This document shows, piece by piece, positions 24,031 through 33,614 of a DNA stretch of 64,000 nt. Where the stretch lies: contig CBDDKN010000002.1 of assembly GCA_965230215.1 (NCBI GenBank), forward strand, positions 124,001 to 188,000, in the 5' to 3' direction. Position numbers and translations under genes: made by a program. The stretch comes from RFSX01 sp965230215 (GTDB lineage Bacteria; Bacteroidota; Bacteroidia; Chitinophagales; Saprospiraceae). How positions within the stretch are numbered: the first letter of the stretch is position 1; every line of letters begins with the position of its first letter. Under the pieces are notes generated by a model. The model was given only the letters and a program-made list of their open reading frames with translations. It made no database searches and was not told where the DNA came from.

Positions 24031-25722
24031 ATGAAATACACAATAGGGCTTTTATTTTGCTTGGTCATACTGTCATGTGACAACACAGAAAAAGCAGACT
24101 TGATTATAGTGAATGGAGAATATTTCACAGCTACAGATAATGACAGCATATCTGCCATTGCTGTAAAGGATGGAAAAATCAGTCTGACCGGTTCTGTAGA
24201 TGATATTATGGCTTTCAAGGGAGACGAGACGGAAGTCATTGATGCACAGGGTAAATTCGTAATGCCTGGCTTCATTGAAGGACATGGTCACTTTCCCAAT
24301 TTTGCATTCGGACTCAAGAATCTCAATTTCCTGAGTGACACAAGTTGGAATGATATCGTGGAAAAGGTGCGTCAGAAAGTTGCCGAATCCGAAGAAGGAG
24401 AATGGATTTATGGCCGAGGATGGCATCAGGAAAAATGGTCTTCTGTCCCAGAACAAAATGTAGGCGCATATCCCAAGCACAATAGCATCAGCGATATCAG
24501 CCCGGATAATCCAGTCGTCCTTGTTCATGCCAGTGGTCATTCCCTATTTGCCAATGCCAAGGCCATGGAAATGGCTGGAATCAAATCCGAAACACCGGAT
24601 CCAAAGGGAGGGCATATCGTGAAAGATCTCAATGGCGATCCCATTGGTGTATTTGAAGAACGTGCCATGGACCCATTGAGAGATCTATATGCTGAGTATC
24701 TGGATGGACTCGATGAAGAAAAAAGACAAGAAGAATGGATGGAAGCATTCGAGCTGGCTCAGGCCGAATGCCTGAAGTATGGCGTAACAAGTTTCCAGGA
24801 TGCGGGTTTAACTTATGACAATCTGGAAGAATTCGAAAGATTGGCAGAAGAAGGTCTGCTCGATATTCGTTTCTGGGTAATGATGAGAGAAAGAGCGCAC
24901 AAACTCAGCAATGAAAAAATTCAAAAGCACAGAGTCATAGGCGCCGCAGATAATTTCTATACATGTCGAGCCATTAAAACTGAAATTGATGGTGCACTCG
25001 GCGCGCATGGGGCCTGGCTCTTACAACCCTACAGCGACAAGACAGATTTCTATGGTCAGAATACAACGGAGATATCTGACGTTGAAGCCATAGCCAAAAT
25101 GTGTCATGATAACGATATGCAGATGTGTGTTCATGCAATTGGTGACAGGGCCAACAAAGAGACACTGGATATCATTGAGGAATACAACAATCTGAGCGAA
25201 GATGAAATAAGATGGCGCGTTGAACATGCCCAACATCTCCACCCGGACGACATTGCCCGTTTCAAAGCTACAGGCGCTATTGCATCGATGCAGGGGGTCC
25301 ACTGTACATCCGATGCACCATTTGTAGAAAAAAGGCTTGGATTCATGCGTGCAAAAATCGGCGCTTATGCATGGCAAGCTCTGCTTAAGAATGGCGTTAC
25401 CATAGTTAATGGTACCGATGTACCCGTTGAAAACCTGGACCCTTTTGCCAATTTCTATGCATCTGTTACCCGAAGCAGGCTGGATAATGGTATGCGTTTC
25501 TTCGTAGAACAGCGCATGTCGAGAGAACAGGCACTAAGGTCCTATACTATTGATGCGGCATATGGTGCGTTTGAGGAGCATCTAAAGGGCTCCCTTGAGC
25601 AAGGTAAGCTTGCGGATATCATTATTCTTGATCAAAATCTGATGACATGTTCAGATGATGATATTCCTTCAACAAAAGTGAAGTACACGATAATTGATGG
25701 GGAGTTGATGTACAAAGATTAG
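24031..25722 (+). CDS. Amidohydrolase family lipoprotein (YtcJ-like)
   Basis: This 563-residue protein starts MKYTIGLLFCLVILSCDNTE, a lipoprotein signal with the Cys at residue 16, so it is probably anchored in an envelope membrane. The composite fold matches the YtcJ/amidohydrolase-3 group: the metal site HxH in GFIEGHGHFPNFAFG, His in MCVHAIGDRANKETLD, His in RWRVEHAQHLHPDD and Asp in NGTDVPVENLDPFANFYASV. These enzymes hydrolyse C-N bonds of amides; substrate cannot be told. Its last four bases overlap the converging metF gene. Confidence 0.9.
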   Translation: MKYTIGLLFCLVILSCDNTEKADLIIVNGEYFTATDNDSISAIAVKDGKISLTGSVDDIMAFKGDETEVIDAQGKFVMPGFIEGHGHFPNFAFGLKNLNFLSDTSWNDIVEKVRQKVAESEEGEWIYGRGWHQEKWSSVPEQNVGAYPKHNSISDISPDNPVVLVHASGHSLFANAKAMEMAGIKSETPDPKGGHIVKDLNGDPIGVFEERAMDPLRDLYAEYLDGLDEEKRQEEWMEAFELAQAECLKYGVTSFQDAGLTYDNLEEFERLAEEGLLDIRFWVMMRERAHKLSNEKIQKHRVIGAADNFYTCRAIKTEIDGALGAHGAWLLQPYSDKTDFYGQNTTEISDVEAIAKMCHDNDMQMCVHAIGDRANKETLDIIEEYNNLSEDEIRWRVEHAQHLHPDDIARFKATGAIASMQGVHCTSDAPFVEKRLGFMRAKIGAYAWQALLKNGVTIVNGTDVPVENLDPFANFYASVTRSRLDNGMRFFVEQRMSREQALRSYTIDAAYGAFEEHLKGSLEQGKLADIIILDQNLMTCSDDDIPSTKVKYTIIDGELMYKD

Positions 25723-26675
25723 ACGACCTCTTTCAATATTTTCATAATGGTGTCACTATCACCCATTGTATAGTAATGCAATACGGGAACGCCTCTGGCT
25801 TTAAGTTCCTTTGACTGGGCTATACACCACTCGATACCGATTTCTTTGGCCTGCTCTTTATCTTTGGCGGTCTCCATTTCCTTTACAAATGCCTCTGGCA
25901 TATTGGTAAAAAACTTACGTGGAATACTGCTCAATTGAGACTTGCGTGTGATTGGTTTTAGTCCAGCGATAATTGGGACATCGATGCCTATAGATCTGCA
26001 TTTGTCAACAAACTCAAAATAGCGATCATTATCAAAAAACATCTGGGTAACGATATAGTCCCCTCCCGCGTCAATCTTATCCTTGAGATATCTGAGGTCC
26101 GAATCAAAACTGGGCGCCTCAAAGTGTTTTTCAGGATAACCCGCCACACCTATACAAAAGTCGGTGGGCTGAGGGTTCTCCAGATTTGGATCCAGATATT
26201 TACCTCTATTCATCGCAGAAATCTGTCTTATCAAATCCACTGCGTATTTATGCCCCCCCTGCTCAGGTACAAAACGGTCCTCGAACTTGCGCGCATCACC
26301 TCTTAAAGCAAGAACATTGTTGATGCCCAGAAAAGCCAAATCAATTAAGGCATCTTCGGTTTCTTGCGTATTGAAGCCACCACAAATCAGATGTGGTACC
26401 GCATCCACTTTGTACTTATGCATCAACGACGCACATATACCAACCGTCCCGGGTCTCTTGCGAATGGATACTTTTTCATAAAACCCAGAATCATGCCTGT
26501 TGAAAACAACCTCTTCACGATGGTAGGTCACATCAATAAAAGGTGGTTTGAATTCCATCAAAGGATCCAGCATATTGAAGATATCTTTCATAGCCCCGCC
26601 TTTCAATGGAGGCAATACTTCAAATGATATCAGGCTTGATCCGCCGGCTGCTTTAATATGATCTGTTACTTTCAT
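25719..26675 (-). CDS. metF: 5,10-methylenetetrahydrofolate reductase
   Basis: The 318-residue FAD-dependent TIM-barrel enzyme makes 5-methyl-THF for methionine synthesis. It shows SFEVLPPLKGG with the catalytic Glu, FIDVTYHREE, LALRGDARKFE, GVAGYPEKHFEAPSFDSDLR and DYIVTQMFFDNDRYFEFVDK, all standard for MetF. No methionine synthase gene is adjacent. It converges with the amidohydrolase gene. Confidence 0.96.
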   Translation of the reverse strand: MKVTDHIKAAGGSSLISFEVLPPLKGGAMKDIFNMLDPLMEFKPPFIDVTYHREEVVFNRHDSGFYEKVSIRKRPGTVGICASLMHKYKVDAVPHLICGGFNTQETEDALIDLAFLGINNVLALRGDARKFEDRFVPEQGGHKYAVDLIRQISAMNRGKYLDPNLENPQPTDFCIGVAGYPEKHFEAPSFDSDLRYLKDKIDAGGDYIVTQMFFDNDRYFEFVDKCRSIGIDVPIIAGLKPITRKSQLSSIPRKFFTNMPEAFVKEMETAKDKEQAKEIGIEWCIAQSKELKARGVPVLHYYTMGDSDTIMKILKEVV

Positions 26676-26781
26676 TGCACTAATTCACGGCAAATAAAAA
26701 AACTATTTGCCATATAATATGAAGTTCAAATATTAAAGAAATGCAAAAATGAGTCCACAGTTCAGATCAACCAGGACTTAG

Positions 26782-28440
26782 TTATCTGTTAATGATGTCT
26801 ATCAATCCCAGTCCTTCATCTGAGAAAGGGGATCCGGCCAGTATATGAGAGTCTGTAATCCTTAGCGCCATTCCTGTATATGAAGCATTATAAAAATCAT
26901 ATGGATGGTATTTCTGATACTCCCTCCATACACCATTATATTTTTTATATAGGTAGATGGTACCATTATTACTATCGTAGTAGTCATCATAGCTCGAACT
27001 AACAGCAATAGCGCCGTTATTAATCGATACAGCCGATCCAAAGAAATCGCCATTAGCTAAATCTGATGCAAATAGTTTTTTCTCAAGTTGAAAACCTGTA
27101 GAAGATAAAGAATACACATAAGCAGCACCTTTGTAATATTCATGACGTACGATTCCAACAACAAGGGTATTGTTATTAAAATCCATTTGGCTGCCGAATG
27201 ATGTATAGGGCAATTTGAACTCCTCTTGTATAATCTGCCTCTCATCCCAAGAATTACCATTGTATTGAAAAACATAAATACCACCAGCCCTAACCTGATT
27301 CAAATATCTTTTATTAGGTGCACAAACAAATAAATAGTCGTTATCGATCACCATATTACTGCCGAAAACGTCCCCTCTGGTGAAATCGGAAGCATACAGC
27401 TTTTCTTTAAAACTCCACACATTGCCATTTTTTTCATAGACATAAACTGATCCAGCCAATGCATCTGATGTATTATCGAAAGGCGCACCCACAACAGCAA
27501 AATTACCTTGGATTGAAACCGCATGTCCAAAGTAGTGTCTGATACCTGGATCCGAAGGTTCAATAAACTGTATCTCATTCCAGTTCTGTCCATTGTATTC
27601 AAATATGTATGCCGCTCCTGAATCCTGGAAGTTAGAGTCATAGCCAAAAGCACCTACCAAAATATAATTTCCATCTATTGAAACAGATCCTCCAAAAGAC
27701 ATTCCGGCAGAAGCATTTGAAGGCGTTAGCTTTGCAGTTTGCACCCAATCTGAATTTATGTTTTCAAACACGTAAACCGATCCCGAATACTGTCCATTCA
27801 CATTATCTTCATCAACACCTACAACCAATCGGTTATCATCTGCATCAATGACGAGACCAAATTGCCGGTTGAGATCAGATGGCTTGGGGATTATAGTGTC
27901 TGTAGGCAAGCTTGATGTATATCCATTATACAGTGACTTCCAGGCCAGGCCATCAAACCCTTCAATCTGTTTGTTGGATTCATTAAATCGTATTGTTCCT
28001 TTCTCAGGATAGCGCGTTGTATCGTTGCCGATTTTGACCGAACTATCCAGCTTAAGTGAGTTCAAGAGTTTTTCATGATTGATTGCTGCCGGAATGATCG
28101 TTGATACAGTATCGGCTTCGAAGGACCACAACGAATCATCTTTGCCTATGGCTTTCCAGTTATTGCCATCAAAATGATAATAGCCTATTTTTTCATCGGT
28201 TTGATATATGATAAGACCTTCTGTTGGAGATTCAATACCTAATTTTTCACTGGCAGTCATGGAAGGCGGCAATAATCCGGATTCAAGTGACTCCATTTCT
28301 ATCAATGGACCGTCAGTTTGAGAAAATGATTGGAATGGAGTTAACAGGATTATTAGAAATAAATTAAGTGCTGTAAGCACAAAATACCATAGTGGTCTTT
28401 GAGTTTTTGGTAACGCTATATTTTCTTGAATTGGACCCAT
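26782..28440 (-). CDS. Secreted FG-GAP repeat (beta-propeller) protein, copy B
   Basis: This 552-residue protein has an N-terminal hydrophobic signal (LWYFVLTALNLFLIILLTPF, cut near SFSQ). A head region with PTEGLIIYQTDEKIGYYHFD is followed by about six repeats of the pattern FGxxVSIxGNxxxVGAP...GxVYVFEYNGxxW, i.e. FG-GAP_2 repeats expected to form a seven-bladed propeller. No type IX sorting domain is visible at the C-terminus. It starts three bases after the stop of a paralogue of nearly equal length, so the two arose by tandem duplication and are cotranscribed. Function unknown; extracellular binding is plausible. Confidence 0.8.
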   Translation of the reverse strand: MGPIQENIALPKTQRPLWYFVLTALNLFLIILLTPFQSFSQTDGPLIEMESLESGLLPPSMTASEKLGIESPTEGLIIYQTDEKIGYYHFDGNNWKAIGKDDSLWSFEADTVSTIIPAAINHEKLLNSLKLDSSVKIGNDTTRYPEKGTIRFNESNKQIEGFDGLAWKSLYNGYTSSLPTDTIIPKPSDLNRQFGLVIDADDNRLVVGVDEDNVNGQYSGSVYVFENINSDWVQTAKLTPSNASAGMSFGGSVSIDGNYILVGAFGYDSNFQDSGAAYIFEYNGQNWNEIQFIEPSDPGIRHYFGHAVSIQGNFAVVGAPFDNTSDALAGSVYVYEKNGNVWSFKEKLYASDFTRGDVFGSNMVIDNDYLFVCAPNKRYLNQVRAGGIYVFQYNGNSWDERQIIQEEFKLPYTSFGSQMDFNNNTLVVGIVRHEYYKGAAYVYSLSSTGFQLEKKLFASDLANGDFFGSAVSINNGAIAVSSSYDDYYDSNNGTIYLYKKYNGVWREYQKYHPYDFYNASYTGMALRITDSHILAGSPFSDEGLGLIDIINR

Positions 28441-28443
28441 AAT

Positions 28444-30081
28444 CTATTTCAGATCAAAGACATAGACAGATCCCTGGTAATCATTAATATTTAATAATGA
28501 GCCAAAAAATTCATTATTACCAATCGATAATACATCCGGAAAGCTGGAATCACTTCTAAGTTCTTGCGACACGTATTTTTGAATGGGCTTCCACTCCCCC
28601 GAAATCAATCTAAAATAATACACGGCTCCAGCTCTTGAGTTAACCGCATTATCACCAGAGGCCCCGACGACTATTTTATCATTTTTCATTGATAAGGCAC
28701 TACCGAAACCCTGATATTGATGAGTGTCTGAAGCCTTAATTTTCTGAAAAAAGTTCCAAACGCCATTTGAGAAATTAAATATATATACGGCCCCAGAGTT
28801 ATCTTCAATTTCATCATCATCTCTTAAGCTAATGGCGATGTAATCTCCGTCAATTTTAACGATTCTGCCAAAACCACCATTGTCAGATTGAATCGGTTCT
28901 GATATGGAAGCTTCCAACACCCAGTCCATCCCTTGTTTCTGGTAAACATAAATTTCTCCAGCGTCTCTAATATTAGCTATGTCATGAAATGGTGCTGCAA
29001 CGATCGCCCTCCCATTATCATAGTCAACATCTCTTCCAAAACCCTCTCTGAATGTTGGGTTAGGTCCAATCAGTTTGTCAATTTCAATCCAATTTGTCCC
29101 ATTGAATTCAAAAATATATGCTGAACCTGAGCGTGTAGGCATACTTTCATCAAATGGTGCTCCTCCTATGATAACATCACCCTGACAAGCTACGCTAAAA
29201 CCAAATCTATGACCAACATCACCATCTGACGGAATTAATTTTGATACTTCATTCCAGGAACTACCAGCTCTTCTGAAAACATAAATAGCTCCTGAATTAA
29301 ATCCATTATCAGTAGCACTTTCAGCGCCTATAGCTATCAGATCACCTGATACATCCACCGAACTTCCAAATTGCATACTATAGCTCGGATCAGATGGTGT
29401 TAATTTTTGCTCAAACTCCCAAATACTATTTATCTTTTTAAATACATAAACCGCACCACAGTAAACACCATTAGGTGCTTGCCCGTTTCTTGCACTTATA
29501 GCCAAAACATTACCGTCCTGAGCCATTCTCAAGCCAAACTGTTCTCCTGCGAAAGCATCTGGTGAGACAATGGTGGAATCCTCAATGAATGAACTCATAT
29601 TACCATTGTATAGATTCCGCCAAATATCGCCATCGAATCCCTCAAAAGTATTGTTGTTATTGTTGAACCTGATTGTACCCTTTTCAGCAAGCTGCGTGGT
29701 ATCATGTCCTACAGTAATGGAACCTTCAAGATCCAAACTACCTGAAGGCAAACCTGTATTGATCTGAACAGGGTAATCTGATCTGATGGTATCATCCTGC
29801 ATGTACCAACCATTGACACCATCACCCACTTGTTTCCATTCAGGACCTTCAAAATAGTAGAAACCTTTTCGTCCGTCAACCTGATAGATGAGCAAGCCCC
29901 TGGTGGGATCGCTTATGATAAGGCGATCGGCCTCAGACATTCTGGAAATAAGAATACCGTTATTATTGCTCTCAATCTCAATCAAAGGTGGATTGGATTG
30001 GGCATCAGTCCTGTTCACAATAAAAAACAGGACCAGTAATAAGCATGGTAAGCGCTTTAATTTAGATATATCAAAAGTCAT
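28444..30081 (-). CDS. Secreted FG-GAP repeat (beta-propeller) protein, copy A
   Basis: The 545-residue protein has a signal peptide (LPCLLLVLFFIVNRTDAQ) and the same head region as copy B (PLIEIESNNNGILISRMSEA, PTRGLLIYQVDGRKGFYYFE). Repeats such as FGSSVDVSGDLIAIGAESAT and FGFSVACQGDVIIGGAPFDE mark FG-GAP_2 blades of about 55 residues. The YQVD..GFYYFEGPEW head recurs in Bacteroidota secreted and tail-collar-like proteins. It is the first gene of the two-gene unit. Ligand unknown. Confidence 0.8.
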   Translation of the reverse strand: MTFDISKLKRLPCLLLVLFFIVNRTDAQSNPPLIEIESNNNGILISRMSEADRLIISDPTRGLLIYQVDGRKGFYYFEGPEWKQVGDGVNGWYMQDDTIRSDYPVQINTGLPSGSLDLEGSITVGHDTTQLAEKGTIRFNNNNNTFEGFDGDIWRNLYNGNMSSFIEDSTIVSPDAFAGEQFGLRMAQDGNVLAISARNGQAPNGVYCGAVYVFKKINSIWEFEQKLTPSDPSYSMQFGSSVDVSGDLIAIGAESATDNGFNSGAIYVFRRAGSSWNEVSKLIPSDGDVGHRFGFSVACQGDVIIGGAPFDESMPTRSGSAYIFEFNGTNWIEIDKLIGPNPTFREGFGRDVDYDNGRAIVAAPFHDIANIRDAGEIYVYQKQGMDWVLEASISEPIQSDNGGFGRIVKIDGDYIAISLRDDDEIEDNSGAVYIFNFSNGVWNFFQKIKASDTHQYQGFGSALSMKNDKIVVGASGDNAVNSRAGAVYYFRLISGEWKPIQKYVSQELRSDSSFPDVLSIGNNEFFGSLLNINDYQGSVYVFDLK

Positions 30082-30442
30082 TCTACTGTAAGTTAAGAAC
30101 TAAACTTTAAAAATCATCCTACATATTATAATATTCTATAATATGATTAGGAGACTTAATAAATGGTAGATGTGATTTTTATAAAAGCCAGGACCGACCG
30201 AATCAGTTCATTATAATGAAAGACTTTACTTAGGGTAAAATATATTATATGTAGCTTAAAGTGCTTCGATTGGTGAAAAAACTCTTGAACTTAAAACGAA
30301 GCCCAAATTCTTAACAGGACAATGATTGGTTTTTTATTGGTTTGTTATGAGCGCCTTTCCATTGGTAAACCCTAACCAGGTCGTAACAGATCTGGTTTTT
30401 TTGTCAATCTAAATTTGAATACGCTACGCTACATTTCTCCAT
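30082..30442. other. Intergenic stretch without a gene
   Basis: No open reading frame with coding character was found in this AT-rich 360-base stretch between copy A of the FG-GAP pair and the tRNA-Leu terminator. A weak plus-strand stem (AACCAG with CTGGTT, 12-base loop) followed by seven T lies at 30374-30402, but no plus-strand gene ends before it. Confidence 0.5.
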
Positions 30443-30474
30443 AAAAAAAGAGCCACCACTTTACGCAATGACTC
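30443..30474 (-). terminator. Terminator of tRNA-Leu
   Basis: The minus strand forms GAGTCA...TGGCTC (six pairs with one G-T) followed by TTTTTTT (30443-30449). It begins 16 bases after the tRNA 3' end. Confidence 0.6.
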
Positions 30475-30489
30475 CATTTTTCTGTTTTG

Positions 30490-30573
30490 TACCAAAGGTG
30501 GGACTCGAACCCACACGCTGTTGCCAGCACTGGATTTTGAGTCCAGCGTGTCTACCAATTCCACCACTTTGGC
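30490..30573 (-). tRNA. tRNA-Leu (anticodon CAA)
   Basis: The minus strand folds as a class II tRNA of 84 bases. The acceptor stem is GCCAAAG/CTTTGGT, the anticodon arm CTGGA-CTCAAAA-TCCAG gives CAA, there is a long variable arm, and the T arm is GTGGG-TTCGAGT-CCCAC. The CCA end is not encoded (CAA follows the discriminator A). It reads UUG codons. Confidence 0.96.
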
Positions 30574-30582
30574 AAGCGGATA

Positions 30583-30590
30583 CAAATGTA
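30583..30590 (-). promoter_or_regulatory. -7 box of tRNA-Leu
   Basis: The minus strand reads TACATTTG, an exact TAnnTTTG, nine bases before the mature tRNA 5' end. Confidence 0.6.
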
Positions 30591-30696
30591 TCTATTTTTT
30601 TAAAAACTGGAAATACTTATTGTCAATATGCCTAATTAATCTCCAGTATCGTATTTTATCCAAATTCTACTTCCCTTAATAGAAAAATTCATCCCC

Positions 30697-30727
30697 TTGA
30701 GTAATCTATTCACTATTCTTAAATCTG
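30697..30727 (+). promoter_or_regulatory. Promoter of the TolC/HlyD export operon
   Basis: TTG (30697-30699), a 20-base spacer and TAAATCTG (30720-30727) match the Bacteroidota promoter with one mismatch in the -7 box. The start point would be near 30733, about 33 bases before the tolC-like ATG. This argues against using the TTG at 30697 as a start codon. Confidence 0.55.
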
Positions 30728-30748
30728 GAATGAAATTGGTCATTCCAG
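30725..30748 (+). promoter_or_regulatory. Palindrome overlapping the export-operon promoter (candidate operator)
   Basis: CTGGAATGA (30725-30733) and TCATTCCAG (30740-30748) form a perfect 9-bp inverted repeat with a 6-base spacer. It overlaps the end of the -7 box and the predicted start point, the usual place for a repressor site. As RNA it could also form a 5' leader hairpin. Confidence 0.5.
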
Positions 30749-30765
30749 GTATACTGAAAGAAATC

Positions 30766-32220
30766 ATGATGAAATACACAAAGCTAATTCTATTCTTCGT
30801 TGCCTTTCTTTTCTCCAGCTGGTCTGGAGCTCAGGAAGAGGTGTGGTCACTGGAAAAATGTATCCTCCATTCACAGGAAGCCAGTATAGCCATCAATCAG
30901 GCGGAATTGGGCGTAAAAACAGCTGAAGTTAATCTAAGTCAGACCAAACAAAGCCGGCTTCCAAATGTAAGTGCAAATACTGGGGTCAACTGGAACTTTG
31001 GACGTACGATCGATCCAACTAGTAATGAGTTTGTAACGGAGACATTCTTTTCCAATAGTTATAGCGTTAATTTAGGTGTCACTTTGTTTGAAGGTATGCG
31101 TATCAATAACAGCATCAAACAATCAAAGCTGGATCTCGAAGCGTCACGCCACGAAACAGATCAAACAAGAGCCAATGTAGCGCTGCAAGTGGCCTCCAAT
31201 TATCTACAGGTGCTCTTTGCAAAAGAGAATATTGAAGTAGCCGAGGGCCAGCTTGAACTTAACCGTCAGCAACTCGAGCAAACAAACAGACAAATTACAG
31301 CAGGCGCTCTTGCAGAATCTGAAAACCTGAACCTCGAAGCACAGGTTGCACAAAGCGAACAACAGCTTATCATAGCCCGAAACAATTATGATATTGCCAT
31401 GCTTCAGCTCAAGCAAGTACTGCGCATAGATCCCAGTTATCCAATGGATGTAGAAGCTCCGGAAGGTATCAATATCACGACTGATCCAGATATGGTAGGA
31501 TTCGAAGATGCCTTTGCAGAAGCACTCAAAAACAGACCCGATCTATTTGGACAAGGATTGCGCGTTCAAAGTGCGGAATTAGGAGTAAAAATTGCTAAGT
31601 CATCATTTGTTCCTAGAATCAGTGCTGGTGTTGGATTAGGTTCAAACTATTCCAATCAAGCTCGAGAAAGTATTGGGAGCATACCTGCTACTTTTACACA
31701 GGAAGTTATAATCAACTCTCCTGACGCCAGTTTTCCATTTACAGATTTACCTATTGAAATTTCTACAGATGGAGAAATTCCTCAATTCCAAAAACCTTCT
31801 TATGGTACTCAAATAGATAATAACCTTTCGTATGGTGTTGGATTTAGTGTAGGAATTCCAATCTATAACAATGGTGCCACAAGAAGCAATGTGCAACGCG
31901 CCAAGCTTAATGTTCAGAATCAACAACTTCAATACGATCAACTTGTTGAGAATCTTAAGATAACGGTTCAGCAATCACTTGCCGATGCGAGAGCAGCCAA
32001 GAAGAAATTAGAAGCATCTGAGAAAGCGTTGGCAGCACAAAAACTGGCTTTTGACAATACAAACAAGAGACTTGAAATCGGCTCAGCCAATACCTTCGAA
32101 TGGGAAGGTCAGAAAACGCAAATGGAAAATGCAGAGCTTCAGAGAATCATCGATAAATATGACTATCTCTTCAAACTAAAAATTCTTGAATTTTACTTAG
32201 GAAAACCACTCAAACTATAG
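30766..32220 (+). CDS. TolC-family outer membrane efflux protein
   Basis: From the ATG at 30766 the protein (484 residues) starts MMKYTKLILFFVAFLFSSWS with cleavage near SGAQ. Two OEP repeats of long coiled-coil helices follow, seen in AELGVKTAEVNLSQTKQSRL and AELGVKIAKSSFVPRISAGV, with beta segments such as PNVSANTGVNWNFGRTIDP. It forms the outer-membrane channel of a tripartite exporter. The gene for the adaptor follows three bases later. An upstream TTG at 30697 lies in the promoter and is rejected as start. Confidence 0.93.
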   Translation: MMKYTKLILFFVAFLFSSWSGAQEEVWSLEKCILHSQEASIAINQAELGVKTAEVNLSQTKQSRLPNVSANTGVNWNFGRTIDPTSNEFVTETFFSNSYSVNLGVTLFEGMRINNSIKQSKLDLEASRHETDQTRANVALQVASNYLQVLFAKENIEVAEGQLELNRQQLEQTNRQITAGALAESENLNLEAQVAQSEQQLIIARNNYDIAMLQLKQVLRIDPSYPMDVEAPEGINITTDPDMVGFEDAFAEALKNRPDLFGQGLRVQSAELGVKIAKSSFVPRISAGVGLGSNYSNQARESIGSIPATFTQEVIINSPDASFPFTDLPIEISTDGEIPQFQKPSYGTQIDNNLSYGVGFSVGIPIYNNGATRSNVQRAKLNVQNQQLQYDQLVENLKITVQQSLADARAAKKKLEASEKALAAQKLAFDNTNKRLEIGSANTFEWEGQKTQMENAELQRIIDKYDYLFKLKILEFYLGKPLKL

Positions 32221-32223
32221 ACA

Positions 32224-33603
32224 ATGGCTAAAAGCAAAAAAAGAATCTGGATTACCCTTGGCCTTATACTCCTTCTGGCCACCCTCGTTGCCCTTGCAGT
32301 CGTCAAAAGCAAAAATCAACCTAAAGGTGTTGAGGTAGAAAGTGAGAAGGCAGAATTAAGAACCATAAACGAAACAGTAGCTGCTTCTGGAAGAATATTT
32401 CCAGAAGTAGAGGTTAAGATAAGCTCTGATGTATCAGGAGAAATCGTAGAGCTTTATATAGCTGAAGGAGACTCGGTGGTAGCTGGCCAACTCCTGGCTA
32501 AAATAGATCCTGACACCTATATCTCGGCTGTTGAAAGAGGAAAAGCATCTGTAAGCAGTGCCAAATCTCAATTGGCCATTGCCAAGGCTAACAAAGAGTC
32601 CAACATTGCTCAGAAAGAGCAGATAATGACACAATTGAAAAATGCCAAAAAGATTCACGAGCGTAATGCGCAACTCCTTCAAGACGGTATTATTTCAGAG
32701 CAGGAATTCGAACAGTCGCTTACCAATGTTGAAAATCTAGAAGCCAATCTCAGATCATCTGAAGCCAATATCAGATCTGCCAATCAAAGCATTAAGAGCA
32801 ATGAGTTCAGTATCGAAAGTGCTGAGGCTTCTCTTAAGGAAATGCAGACTTCACTTTCCAGAACCACGATCAAAGCACCGGTTGATGGTGTGGTATCCAG
32901 CCTGAGTGTAGAGAAAGGTGAACGTGTGGTGGGTACAATTCAAATGACAGGTACCGAGATGATGCGTATAGCCAACTTAAACTCCATGGAGGTACAAGTT
33001 GATGTTTCCGAGAATGATATCATCAAAGTATCATTGGGTGACAGGGTTGAAATTGAGGTTGACGCTTACTTGGACAAAATAGTAGAGGGGGAAGTTACAG
33101 AGATTGCGAACTCAGCTTCCAACTTGGCTTCAGCCACGGCTTTGAATACCGATCAGGTGACAAACTTTGTAGTCAAAATCAGAATAAATCCTGATTCATA
33201 TAAAGACCTTATCAAACCAGGAATGCAATATCCTTTCCGTCCGGGAATGTCAGCATCAGTAGACATCTATACTGAAGAGGTAAAAGATGCGGTTACCGTT
33301 CCCATTCAATGTATTACGGCAAGAGAATTGGATTCAGAAGGAGAAGATAACGAAGATGGTGAAAAGGAATTTAAAGAAGTGGCATTCGTCGTTAAAGGAG
33401 ATACTGTGAATATGGTACAAGTTAAGACCGGCATTCAGGATGATGAATTCATCCAAATCCTTGAAGGCATTGATTTAGAGGACACTGTGGTAACAGGTCC
33501 TTATTCGGCCATTTCTGATAAACTTGATGATGGAGATACGATCTATCAGAAAGAGAGCAAAAAGAAAGAAAACGAAAAGGAATCTTCCGATTCTGACGAA
33601 TAA
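32224..33603 (+). CDS. HlyD/MacA-like periplasmic adaptor subunit
   Basis: This 459-residue protein has one N-terminal membrane anchor (IWITLGLILLLATLVALAVV), a lipoyl half (VSGEIVELYIAEGDSVVAGQ), a coiled-coil hairpin (about residues 100-205) and the second lipoyl half TIKAPVDGVVSSLSVEKGER, then beta-barrel domains and a Lys/Glu-rich tail. It links an inner-membrane pump to the TolC partner encoded just upstream. No ABC (MacB) or RND permease follows here, so the pump must be encoded elsewhere. Confidence 0.93.
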   Translation: MAKSKKRIWITLGLILLLATLVALAVVKSKNQPKGVEVESEKAELRTINETVAASGRIFPEVEVKISSDVSGEIVELYIAEGDSVVAGQLLAKIDPDTYISAVERGKASVSSAKSQLAIAKANKESNIAQKEQIMTQLKNAKKIHERNAQLLQDGIISEQEFEQSLTNVENLEANLRSSEANIRSANQSIKSNEFSIESAEASLKEMQTSLSRTTIKAPVDGVVSSLSVEKGERVVGTIQMTGTEMMRIANLNSMEVQVDVSENDIIKVSLGDRVEIEVDAYLDKIVEGEVTEIANSASNLASATALNTDQVTNFVVKIRINPDSYKDLIKPGMQYPFRPGMSASVDIYTEEVKDAVTVPIQCITARELDSEGEDNEDGEKEFKEVAFVVKGDTVNMVQVKTGIQDDEFIQILEGIDLEDTVVTGPYSAISDKLDDGDTIYQKESKKKENEKESSDSDE

Positions 33604-33614
33604 AAGAGCATTTT

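Noticed and set aside
30374..30402. Plus-strand terminator-like stem with seven T
   Set aside because: The stem is short with a 12-base loop and no plus-strand gene ends before it.
30697..30765. Longer TolC-like protein starting at TTG 30697
   Set aside because: The TTG is the -33 element of a promoter and the extra residues precede a complete signal peptide starting at 30766.
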